NCBI GenBank assembly: GCA_963377175.1
Contig: CAUJNA010002802.1
Coordinates: 272,931-336,930, forward strand
Direction: 5' to 3'
Source: Effrenium voratum
Lineage: Eukaryota; Sar; Dinophyceae; Suessiales; Symbiodiniaceae
DNA length: 64,000 bases
Each line of letters opens with the position of its first letter. The first letter of the stretch is position 1. The translations under genes were made by a program, and so were the position numbers. The notes below the pieces were generated by a model. It was not told the origin of the DNA and did not search any database. It was given only the letters and a program-made list of their open reading frames with translations. Shown here piece after piece: positions 33,101-45,100 of the stretch.

Positions 33101-36100
33101 GCACGGGTTGTTGGGCCGAGCTCGGGGCCCCTCCGGAAAGCCCTCCCCAATGACTAAGGGGCGGGGGCCTCGTATGGGTACCTGTTCATTCTGTGCAAGA
33201 GTTAAGATTTGGATCGAAACTACCACCTTAGGTAGGGAGCAAATGCCTGTCGGGGGGAAGGTGGAACTTCCCTGCAATTTGAAACCGTGGGAAGCCATAG
33301 GAAGCAGTCAGCAGCTTGTGTTGAGATCACATCCGAGACCTGCTTTGGTTAGCAGCCAGCAGACATCCTGATCGTCACTCCACGTCAATTTGTGAATCCC
33401 ACCTTATCTCGACCGGATTTTCACAAGCCCTGTGAACCAATGTGAAGCAACCTGTCTCAATTCTCAATCATGCAGCTCTCCAGACCACGCTACCAACCCC
33501 CCGTTTCTATAACCAACATCTTTAACTTTGGTTGATGTTTGCCTAGCAATTGTTCCCTGACGTGCCAGGTTTTCTCGTAACTTGAGTCAATTATCGAATC
33601 CCCCTTGAAGGGGCCCTTAGCTGTTTGAGTGAACCCAACTTTGAAGCACATGCTTTTTACAAGCTCCGGCGAACAACTGTCTGTATACGCAAGCCTAGAG
33701 GATGGCTTTCCCAAAGGATCCCTTGGTACCTTGTACTCGCTGTGAGGAATGAGTATTCCACGAATTCCCTTGAACCAAGCCCAACCAGCTTTGAACACAT
33801 GGGGATTGCCATTGTTTGGTATTTACGAGGAATCATCACTCCTTTGAACACATGGGAATTGCCATTGTTTGGTGTTTACGAGGAATCACCACTTCTTTGA
33901 ACACATGGGAATTGCCATTGTTTGGTGTTTACGAGGAATCATCACTCCTTTGAACACATGGGAATTGCCATTGTTTGGTGTTTACGAGGAATCATGACTC
34001 CTTTGAACACATGGGAATTGCCATTGTTTGGTGTCACTCCTTTGAACACATGGGAATTGCCATTGTTTGGTGTTTACGAGGAATCATCACTCCTTTGAAC
34101 ACATGGGGGTTGATCAAAAGGTCCTTGCAAGGAGTTATGTATTCGGTGACCATTCGTCTTGGCTTAAATCCCTCCGCGAAAGATCGGCGATGGAGTTCGC
34201 GAAAGAAACTTATTTTTTCGCGAAAGATTCCGCGTTGGATTTTTGGAGGCATGCCTGTGCACTTACATATTTGCAGACCCCGCTCCCTTGTAGAGGGAGA
34301 TACGCAGCACCTACACTTGCATTAGTGATTCCCTGCCTGTGTTAGGAATGGCGCAAATCAATAACGTTGGCTGGGCTATTTTGGAGCAAGTTTCGCGAAA
34401 GATCCGCGAAAGACCGGCGAAAGTCCAGGGAGCTTGTTGCAAGGTTCCGCACATCGCCGGCAAGCGCAAGTGGCAAGGGCGAATGACGGTGACTGCTTGC
34501 ACTTACACTACGTACTGCACGCAGGTGAGCTGCGGCTATCCTGTGTGCAAGCATAACTGCAGCAGCCACAATGGCTCCAGAGCGCACGCTGCAAACAAAA
34601 GGGCAAACAAAAGGGCTTGGCGATGGAGTCGCGAAAGATTCGCGAAAGAAACTTTTTTGTCTCGCGAAGATGGCGTTTTCCGGAAACAGGAATATTGATC
34701 AACTGCCACATGGGAATTGCCATTGTTTGGTGTTTACGAGGAATCATGACTCCTTTGAACACATGGGAATTGCCATTGTTTGGTCACTCCGGGATTTCAT
34801 TTCGGTGGTTCCTCCATGGGTTTCATTTCGGTTGGAGACTCGCCGATGTTCGAGGACTGGGAGCTGCCAGACGGTGGGCCCATGCCGCGGGGCGGAAGTA
34901 GTTCTGTGGGACTCGGGGCAGCGGGGGGTTTTGGGGTGGCTGCAAAGAAGGCGACAGGGGAAGCTGAAGCCTTCCACCATCCCCAAGGCATGAATCATGT
35001 TTGGTTTATTGCGGGGGATCGTTTTGTCTCCGGTCACATTTTTAAGACACCAACAGAAGCCGCCGGTTCATTGCCCCCCTCCCAAATTCTATCACAGAAA
35101 AGCCAAGGCGCCAAACTCTGGACTTTGGCAAGGAAGTTGCTGGAATTCCATCCACCAGGAAAATTCTGAGTGATTGGAACTGGGAACCAGAAACTCCCGG
35201 GGCTTCCTGAGGTACTACCTGGCTTGCTGCCGGGCGCTGGGGAAGATGGCTGGGTACCACAAGCAGAGGCGGTTGCACAAGATGGTGGATGACACCTGAC
35301 ACCAAACTGAGTTTGTCTCAAAATACTAAGGGCTCCCCTCGCCGGACATTGCACAAAGCGAAATTTTGTTTTCAAAAAGTCAAAGAAGTCAAAACCTTTT
35401 CGACGTTTCGACTTCTCGCATTTCTTTTTGACTTTTCGTGTTTTTTTTTGACTGTTCGGGTAGTCCCCCCCCCGCTGTGGTTTGACTTCTTGACTTGTTG
35501 ACTTTTCGACTTTTCGAGTTTTTGAGCAGCGCGGCGGCCCTTTGCTCAAAGAGTGCGGCCTAGCCCACTGATAAGCTTTCATGCCTTTGACTCCGGTTGC
35601 CGTCAACACCATCGTTTCTGGTGCCCCGGCCAGCGACGCGCCCCTACAACTTTCCAGGCTTTGGTGGGCCCGGTGTCCACAAAGTCATCTAGTATGAACT
35701 GATAAGCTTCAGCTCTAGAGCATCAACGGCGAGTTGGGCTTCCCAGCGTCGGCATTGCGAAGCGTGAAAGACTGGCCTGCAACATCTCTGTTTCCTTCTT
35801 GGGGCAGGTGAGATGGCTTTCCACTTCCCTAGGCTTTCCAGTCTCTGGCGGGCGTGAGTTTTTTGGGGCGTGAGAGGCTCATGTTTTGAGCCCCGCAAAC
35901 TGGTGCTTGACAGCGTGGAGCTTTCACGTGAATAGCGTCAGAGAGCGAAAGGCTGGCGGGGCACGAAAGGCTAGCCTGCGGCATCTCTGTTTTTTTTAAA
36001 TATCTGGGGGTGGGGGATGACAAGCTGATGCTTGCCAGAAAGGCCGCGGGATCCGGACTTGATGCTAGCTGGCAGACCTGCACTTGTAGCCGGTTTTGCG

Positions 36101-39100
36101 TTTACTCCATGTCCCTTGGAACCTCTAGCAATGTGGCCAGGGATATCGCACTGACGGTGTCAGCGCAGCATGTTGTCCAGACTGTTTGGAGCGAGCTCAG
36201 CTGATCAGTGGCCATGTAGACGCGATCTACGCAGCAGCCGCGCAGGGAGTCTGTTGCGCCACGTCGGCGGACGCCAATCATGATCTCTTCGTTTTGGCCA
36301 TGACGGCAGCTGTGCTACAGGAGTTTGCAGTGTTTGGAGATATCGCCGCTGTGCTCTTGCTTCAGTTTCCGACAGTGAATGAACAGCCTTCACAAAGTTT
36401 TGAGCAGCAGTTGATGCTTGAGTGGGGCCCCAATTGGCGCAGCAGAGCGCGCGCTTTGTTTCAGGGAGCACAAGAACCTTTTCAAGTCGTTTCGGCTCAG
36501 TCCCTGGTTTTCACAAATGATGTTTCTTTTCGAAGACTGTTTGATGAGTCGGCAGTAGTGACCCATAATGTTGCTCTGCTGCTCGATGGTCTGCTCAGCC
36601 GACCTGTGTCCGGTTTGCGACTCACGTGCACTAGAAGGACGCCGTTTCCGAAAAAGAAATACGGCGTCCTGAGAAATGAGCTGCTTTTCTGGCACGACAT
36701 GTGAAGCGCATGGTGAAACCAATGCAACATAGACACTGGCTCTTTAGGGTTGCTTGCGGCCGCTGCATTGTCCCCGCGCGCGGTGCTTCCCACCTGCGTA
36801 TGAACTTCCAGTTTCTGGCAAAGCCTTTGCTCCCGCTCAGGGGCGGCGGCATCTCCTCCCCTGCGAGGCAGAGCGGAGACGGAGCCACGTCACGCGCAGG
36901 GCTGCCCATGGCGGCTTTGATCGAGCGCAGCGCTGCTGCACTTTGTTGATTTGACGGGCTAAGCCGCGCCCCTGTTGGAGCCAAGAAGTGCTGCAAAGGG
37001 CCTTGCGCAAGGCAGTCAGCTATGGCGATGGTCAAGCTTTGCTTCAAACCGACACATGGGAAGCCCCGGAAGCGATGTTGGTTCTTCTGAGGCTGGTGCG
37101 AAAGGATCTGGCTCAATGGTCCACCGGCCCCTCTTGTCGATGATCCTGTCTGCTGCCGATCCTGAACCTGCTTCTTCGTCCTTAAGCGAATTGTCCGCGA
37201 AGGTGAAAATGGTCTTACCTATCCACAGGTTAATCATCGGTTTATTTGCCTGGGATGTAAGTCTCCAATTGTCTTCTAGGATGTCTGGATCTCCACCTAC
37301 GGATGCATCAATGATTTCCGTAGTACGTTCTCGGCTAATGTGATCAGGATTGATTGGACACTCCTTGGCTCCATTTGGTTGAACAGCGCCTTTCGGGGCG
37401 TGATGTGCACACGGATGAGCTGCTTGTTCTTCTTGTCAAGGATCCAATGGTCCTGCTTCTGAGACCCAATGATCTTAGGAGTTGCTAGGTCCTCCTTTGT
37501 CGGATGATTTTGCTGCACACACAGTTTCACTCTTGGTGAGATCCCCGGAGGGAAACTTGATGCTGTTATCATCGTCATAGACATAGTTGGTGAGGCCCTT
37601 GTGAGCAATTTCTCCATGTGCCTTCACTCTTGCAACTCCAGCGAGGTCGACGAGTGCATGTCCTGTACCGGATACTGGAACTGCTTGACGGTTCATGCCA
37701 AAGGCTTTGCATGTGATCTTGTCACATTGAGGTGTGTGCTCGATGGTCATGTAGAGGTCCCTTGCCGCCGCTGAAAGAGAGGACCTGCTTGCAACTCAAG
37801 CTAAGTTGCCGGACTACTTGACTGCCTTGGACGCTTTGGAGGTTGATGCCATTCGAGAGTATGCCGCACTGAAAGAAAAGGTCTCCTCGGCTACAGGGGG
37901 CACGCGGGCAGCTGCAGGATCTCACAATGCAGGCGTGGAAGATGGCATTTCATGCTGACTTCGATTTCGACGCTTCCGAGCTCGGCGAGAAAGCCCAGCA
38001 GCTCAAGTCAGAAGATCTCGAGAGATTTCACAACGCTTGGTCCAAGGTAGTGTACGATGTGAAAGAAGTATACCAGGCCATTGGCTTCCGGAGGCAAGAC
38101 AATGTTAGCTTGCGATCATTTGTCACTTCGCACTGCTTGGGCTTCTTCTCCGACTTGCTTGAAACCAAGGTCCCTGACCCAGTCAACGCACAGGCAGACA
38201 CGTCCCTTCGCTCTGCTTGCCCGTTCATCATCGCAGAAGCTGCTGGCCGTGTTTCAGTTGCGAACGGTTTGCCCCGTGATGAGCACGTGGTTTTCAGCGC
38301 ATTCCAGGGCCAGTGCGCTTATTATTGGATCGGGCTTACAGGTGGCCTTCGGAACCTTCCTGGAAGGGACTGAAAGTGACCGGAACGTGGCAGATTCAAA
38401 CTTGCCTCTTGTTGCGGCAGGAGAGTCAGCAGCGGGCAAGGACAACTTGAAGCGACTGGTGCTGGACTGGCTCAGCAAGCTGGGTGGTGGAGACAAGCCT
38501 GCCACGCATGCCCTGTTGCAAGGACAAGCGTTGGGGCGCGGGCAGGGGAGGGAGAAGTTCTTTGTGGGACTCGCGCGCACTGCGCAATTTTGTGGTCTTA
38601 GCGCTTTGCTGAAACAAAAGCCTAGCATGGCCTCACCCATGGGAGGATCAATTACCGTCACGGGTCTCATGCAGGAGTTGCTAGATAACAGCGGTCAGCT
38701 TCAGATCATCAACGGCGAGCTGGAGAAGGTGATCAACAAGAGGAAGGAGAAGATGCTGCAGGAGAGTGACCTCATACAACTCCTCGACGGCACAGACGCT
38801 TTTGGAAAGCGAACTGGGCAGCAGAAGGCTTGCTTGAAGCCTGTGGTTTGGGCTTTGCTGGGCGCGCAGCTGCCGACATACGTGCGGGAGATGGGGTCCG
38901 ACTTGAATGGAAGACTCCGGTTCGTCATTACCAAGGCCCTTTGAGGAGAAGCTGGTGCCCCGTAACGCGTCCAACCAGCTGCTGGTCAGTGTGCTGCAAG
39001 AGATCCTCCACACGCAGCACGTTTCCGCAAGCCCAGACGCTGAAGATCTGGAGATGGCTGGCGGGCAAGCCTTGCCAGAAGGAGATGAGGCTCAGCAGCC

Positions 39101-42100
39101 AAGCGATGCAGTGGAGCGCCCCAGCAACTTTGGTGCTGGCAGGTGTGCTGGATGGCTCTGGCCAAGCTTGTGACAAGGCAGGCAAGTGCCCAGGTAGCTC
39201 AATGGTGACGAAGCACGCAAAAAAAGCGTTTGGGGCAATGGCAACAGCCAACGCAGCAATGCGGAACGGCATGCTTCTGTGGGCCCTTGGAGACAAGGTT
39301 CCAGTTGATAGCCACGTCAGGATTTTGGACTGCCTTGCCGCAATTCCAGATTGAGCAAAGGGTCCTGGTTGACAAAAAGGCGTCAGAGACTGCCCCGCAG
39401 CAGCCTGAGCTCATCCCAGGCCTCGACCCCGTTGACTTCGCAGCTAGGCGCCTCTTCGACGGCTTGGCCAGTGAAGTGGAGGGGGAGGAGACGCTGCTCG
39501 AGAAGGGCCACCACTTTGAGCATGCATTTCAAGATCAACAGCAAGACGGTGTGGCGCAACTTCCGCCAGCTGCGCTTCAATCGTGGCAGGAAGCGACAAC
39601 AAGGCCTTGAGCTGAAGATGTTGAGTAAGAGCCCAGTTGTGCGTTCAGGTAGATGTAGAGTTTTTAGGGTGCGTCAAGTTGTGGATTTGGGCGGGCCTGG
39701 GCAGGACTGCTGCGCTACAGGGGGAGCAAGGTTCAATGACCACGGGACCGCCGAGGGGTGGAAGACTGCGCCATGTCGTGAGTTAGAAGGCGGCTAAGGC
39801 AGCGGCAGATGACAAAGTCGTCAAGCTTTGCTGGACCAAGGGTGCTGACACGCGGCTCACAAAGCTCCACGTCAGCGACGCTGCTCTCAAGCTGTACCGT
39901 GAGTGTCCTAGAGTTTAGGACCCGCCTGCAATGCGGGTCGCGCGGTTACGCAACGCATTCTGTACTAATTATTACGCTGCGGGGCGGTCACGAAGATCCG
40001 CGCTGCGCTGGGAAAAATAGGCTTGGCGAGCGCGTGGGGTCGTGCTTGACTGCCGTTCTTCACGGCGGCGCGTGACATAGGCTGCGTGTGTTGACTGCAG
40101 TGGGAGACTGGCTCCAAGAAATGTCGGGGCATGCCGCAGCGCCGAGATGGTAGGCAGCAAGAGGCGCACGCGCCAACGTCGCAGAGATTTTGCCCTTGGG
40201 CAAAGACTGACAAAGCTTTGCTGCAGCAGGCTATGACCCCGCGGGCGAAAGCCCTCCCGTGCTGCTGCTAGGAGGGCAGCCTCTGACTGGAGCCGAGGCT
40301 TGTCGGCGGTATGTGACTCTGCTCCTTGCTGGCTTGCTGGCGTGGCGCGCGCAGATGGCGTTGAGTTGCAGCAAAAGCGCACCAAGTCAGAGGGGAGGCA
40401 GCGGTCTGACCAAGCATGTCAACGAAGCCCGTGAAGCTCGCAAGCTGCCTGCCTGACTGCGCAGCGCATTTTGTGCTCATCATTACTATTTTCGGATTTG
40501 CCCGGGGCTCACTTCCTGATGACGCGTGTGCCGCATGTGCTGCGTGTTATTTGGTGCTGCTGCGTCTTGGCTCAAAGGGAGTGCGGCTTAGCCCACACTG
40601 GCATGTTCACGTCACATGGTAGTTGCTTCTGCCACCAAGGAGAGGCACTGATAGCCCAAGCTAGAAAAATGCGAAGGCATCAGGCGGAGAATAAGTGGGA
40701 GTGCGCCGAGTGCGGACAGCACGTTGGAAGCCTGCGAGACGCTGCGCATCATGCTTGCCCAATAGCAGCTGCTTGCGGCCCAACGCGGAGGAAGCGGAAG
40801 AGATCCAGACCAGCTACTGTTTCAGATTCCCACGGTCAAGCGCTCAATGTGCCCGAACCGAAAACCTGCTGTACGCCGCCATCGCGGAAAAATTGCGGAG
40901 CAAAGGAAATGCTCGGAAGATTTGGAGCTTCTCTTCCCCTCATCCACACTGCTCAGCGTCCAAGCAAGCGCCGCTGCTGCGAGTCCTGCGCTGTCACTGC
41001 AGCCAGGAGACTTCGTCGGTGGCCCTCTAAGAAGGACACTTTTGGCTGCATTTGGTCTGTGGCCAAAAAAAGACGAGCTGCTTCAGTTGAGGCTGTTGGA
41101 TACATATGTGTATACATGTTTTTATATATATATATATATTAGTGCAGAGTCCAAATTCGAGGACACTGCTGACGGGTCCAGGCTGCTCGAGACTTTTGAT
41201 CGCTGCCACGACGACGATTTGACTTGTGTGTGGCGTGCATTGGCTTCAGAGCCTGTCAGCACGGTTTTTCAGAAGAGCAGAGAGGCATGTGGAAGGCACC
41301 CGGCGACTTGTTCGACGCCTGCAGCCACTGTTTGAAATCTCCACAAGGCAAACTATGTGATATTCAGGTTTGGTATTTTTTGTGGGGCTCGGAATGGCCT
41401 ATTCATGCCCTGCAAACCCGGGTGGTCTGGCAGGAAGGGTGCAGAAGTGAGACCCTGCCCATTGCAAGCTCCACGGCCCCGCCTCCCTTCCATGTGGCGC
41501 TCGCGTCGCAGCGCATGACTTTTTCCGGGCAGGGGGTGTTTCATGAAAACAAGAAAAGTCAAAAACTTTTTGACTTTTTGACTTTTCGACTTCGACTTTT
41601 TGAGTTTCTGGGGACTTTTCGACTTTTCGAGTCTTTTTTGAGACTTTTCGATCTTTCGACTTTTCACTTTTCGACTTTTCGGATCAAAAACACAGTTTTC
41701 CGTGACCAGCCACAACACCATCCACAAAGGGTACGCGCGGGCAGATGGGGCATGGTGTTTGTAAGTTGGACCTTCCTTGGAGGTCAGGATCTCCATTGCA
41801 AGCTCTTGAACCTCGAAAGAGGCCGTTTGGAGGTTCCAACATGGCCACTGGGTGAGCGGTTCAATATGTCCAGGCATCCGAATCATTTTGAAAGCACGCC
41901 CCATGTTGCTTGCTCGAAGTTGATCGGGGTTTCTTTTTGCCCAACCAACAGTTAGACTGGAGGTCACAACAAACAGGTTCGGGTTTGGCTACTGCACTCC
42001 TCATGTGATGCTCCAGCAAGGTCTTTTCGTTCCCCTCTTCTTCAGGGTTGATTTCCAAGGGAAACCAAACGCAGACCCGAATCCACTTCTTGGGAGTCTC

Positions 42101-45100
42101 TTGTTGGACATCAAGGTGAAGTTCTTGGTCCAAGGATCTGTCCATGTCCAGGTGCGCGGGTGGTTGGCATGGACGCAACAGAATATGTGTTCTACTTCAG
42201 GGTATGCAGAAGAGACAGTAATATACTTCTGTTTGTTTCAGTGGGTCAGGGTGAATTGAATTAATTGGATGTGGGCTTTGGCACGCACACAGCTCTTTGA
42301 GCCCTCAATTGCCATCTCTGGCCCAACCTGACGAAGCTCTAAGGTCTTAGATTTGGACCCCCTTTGGGGCCCCACTTTGTTCCCCGTCCCGTGTTCCGTT
42401 TGTCTCGAAGTTCATTCTGTTTTCTTTTGGGTGTTGGTGTGTTGCATCGTGCAGGCTTCCTTTTGCTCCCTCTCTGAGTTCCTGCAACTTGAACTCTTCA
42501 GGAAGGCAGTTTGACTAGTAAACCAGCTGCTGGGGTGGACCTTTGTTTTACTTCGCTGCACTCACGCCCATGTTTTAATAAAATAATAATAATAAGAATA
42601 ATAATAATAATAAATGATAATACTAATAATAATATTGAGAATATATGATATTAAATGATAATAATAAGATTTTTATTTTATTTTTTTCGGACACCGAGGA
42701 GATGTTCCCAATACCGGAGCCCATCCCCATGGTGCCGGTGCTGCCCCCCGTGGACGCAGTCACCTTGAAGCAGAACGTGGCCAAGGTGGACCAGCTCCTG
42801 GGACCTTCAAAGGGCTTTGGGCCAAGCCACGGGAGCTTTCGGTTCCTTTACTAAGTCCCCCTAGCTAGGCGCCCTTGTGCCAACTTTTTTGGCTGGGAGG
42901 GTGCCCCTACTAAAATAGACTACAGGAAAAAAAGGGTACCCTTATTCTGACCTCTCTATTGGAGGATCTAGTTTATGGCTATTTGGCCATGGGTCAAAAG
43001 CCAAATCGTACCCCCAGTGAACATCCCAATCCAACCACTAAGATAGGTTCTAAAATGGGGGGCGAATCCACCCACCCCAAAAATGGGATACCACAGCCAT
43101 TTGGACTAAGCCTCGGGAGCTTTCCGTTTCTTTATGGCTATTTGGGGGTTACGAACATGGGATGACCATTGGGGGAAACCAATAGCAAGTTGATATGTCC
43201 CACTAAATGGGACACGTTTCCAATGGTTATTTTTGGGTCAGGACTAATTATTGATCAACCAACTAGTGTTTGGTTGACACAGAAAGGATTTCCCGATTTG
43301 GACTCACAAAAAGTGATTTACTCTCTGTAGAGGGTCAACAGCAACCAAGATTTACTTAAGGTGTCCCTTTACCCAACCCAAGGGTATTTTAAAAGAAACA
43401 TGCGGAAGTTGTCAAAAGAGGTCCTTTTTGGTGTCCCCTTTGGGGGTACCTTGGACGGCAAGGTCCAAAGAGAACCGGCCACCTTCTTGACCCACTTGCA
43501 GAGCTGGGTCTGCGTCTCCCAAATGGGACAAGAAGGAAAAGAAGGGGCTGGTTTGGGCTACAAAGCCTCGACACTTTGGGCAACAACAAACTGTGGCTCA
43601 AACATTGGACAATGTGCTCAGATAAAGCACGACGCGTGCTGACCGTCGCTTTGCCCTGCCTTTTTTGCGCCTGGCAGATGCACAGCCTTGGGCACGCATT
43701 GTCACATAGCAGCTTCCATAATGTCTTCTCTTCGCTCCGGCCAGGTTCATTCGCTTCGCAACTTGGCTGGCAACGAAGGCTCAAATCAAAACACCCCGGT
43801 GGCCTGCTGTTGGGCTCTTGTCCTGGACCAAAGTTGCCCAAGAGTGGTTCAGGGTCCACACGGCCAGCCATGCATGTTTTTGCCGCTTCGGTTTCTGCTT
43901 TCTTCGCCTTTGCCCGCGTGAATGAGGTGGGTGAAACGGCGAAGGCAGTCATGCCGGAGGAGATCACAGATCAAGGCTTCTTGAACAGATGGAAGGAGGA
44001 GATCATTGAGGTGATGGTGCCTCGCATGGAGTTCAAAATAGGGTTCCTCTTGTTGCCCCAAGGTCCATAGTGGGTTTAAGGCCTTTTGGGGGGAGGTATA
44101 ATGAATGGAAGCTTAATGAAAGTGGACAGTTGTTATGGGCGCAAGCAAGCGGAATAGAAAGCTTGGAGCTTTGACAAGGTCGAAAAGGGTGATTTTGTTG
44201 ATTTATATGCCAGCATTTGCTGATATGTCTTGTTTCTTGATGAACATATCACTTTCGCTCACAAGACGTGATACCGTGATACGAGTAACTCAGCAAGAAA
44301 AGCCAAGCCCACACCTTTATGGCTATTTGGTTGGATCTTTGGATTTCAACTTTCAACTTTCTGGTTGAACAGAGGATTTTCCGTATTGGACCCACCAAAA
44401 GTTATTCACTTTGTGCAGAGGGGTCAACAGCAACCAAGACACGGCGGGGTTCCATCCAGTGCGCTGAGGACTATGCCGGTGAGATCCAATGTCGGAAGCT
44501 GAGCGACAGGGGGCTTCGGTCGGGGAACGGCCATGGGATCGAGATCCTTTCGGCTCCAATTCGGATGCCGGATCGCAAAAGTGTCCCGTAACTCACTCCA
44601 CCACTTCCTCAATACAAAGGCCCGAAAGGTCTTAGGAAGCTACCTGCGTACTCGGTCTTGAAGCCACAGCAACGGCAGCGCTCCCCGGATATGGGACGTA
44701 GATTCAGAGCACCGGAATCAGACACTATCAATTTGGGAGCCAGCAAGATATTCCTGGAATCGGTTCGCCCGTGCTTGATGACCGATGTCACACATCCTGA
44801 ACTAATTAACTAATTAGGCTTTATGCCAAAGGGTCATGGTTGCTCGGATACATGAGTAGGAGTGAGATATGGTCTCCTCACACGGGCACCAACAACAGAG
44901 AGCTTTCCTAGCGTTCTCCCCCCATGAAAAGACACGCCCATGTCACTCATCCAGCATTGGTGTTTACCTGGAGTCTCCATGACCCTTGAAAAGCTGGGGT
45001 CAGGAACCAACATACTCATTTTTAGTAGTCAGAAGGAGACTGCAGGTAGAAACCTCCGGGGAATGTTTTGGGACACAGGCTATTGCTCTGGCGCCGGCAC

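Larger units (their letters stand above)
35376..41691 (+). mobile_element. composite mobile region inside a host intron
   Basis: Bounded by two arrays of GACTTTT/CGACTTTT words in the same orientation (35376-35526 and 41553-41691). Each starts with the opposite-strand form AAAAGTCAAA and continues with TTTTGACTTTTCGACTTTTCGA-type repeats. Just inside the left array and at about 40569 there is a further shared segment (CTCAAAG, GAGTGCGGC, TAGCCCAC). Contents: a + strand ORF of 172 aa, a broken copia-like fragment on the minus strand, a frame-broken P-loop protein on the + strand, spliced-looking short exons and a Cys/His-finger ORF. The whole region lies in the intron between the kinase-like exons at 35191-35290 and 42690. 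The boundaries are inferred from the arrays only. Confidence 0.5.

Noticed and set aside
33789..34110. 53-bp tandem array as CRISPR
   Set aside because: The whole unit repeats without unique spacers.
38254..39013. Minus-strand ORFs opposite the P-loop protein
   Set aside because: They mirror the + strand frames, which carry the recognisable P-loop and continuous protein sense.
44609..44791. Minus-strand ORF with a CRCC motif as a host exon
   Set aside because: A possible GT donor is present but there is no partner exon, and neighbouring chains are on the + strand.
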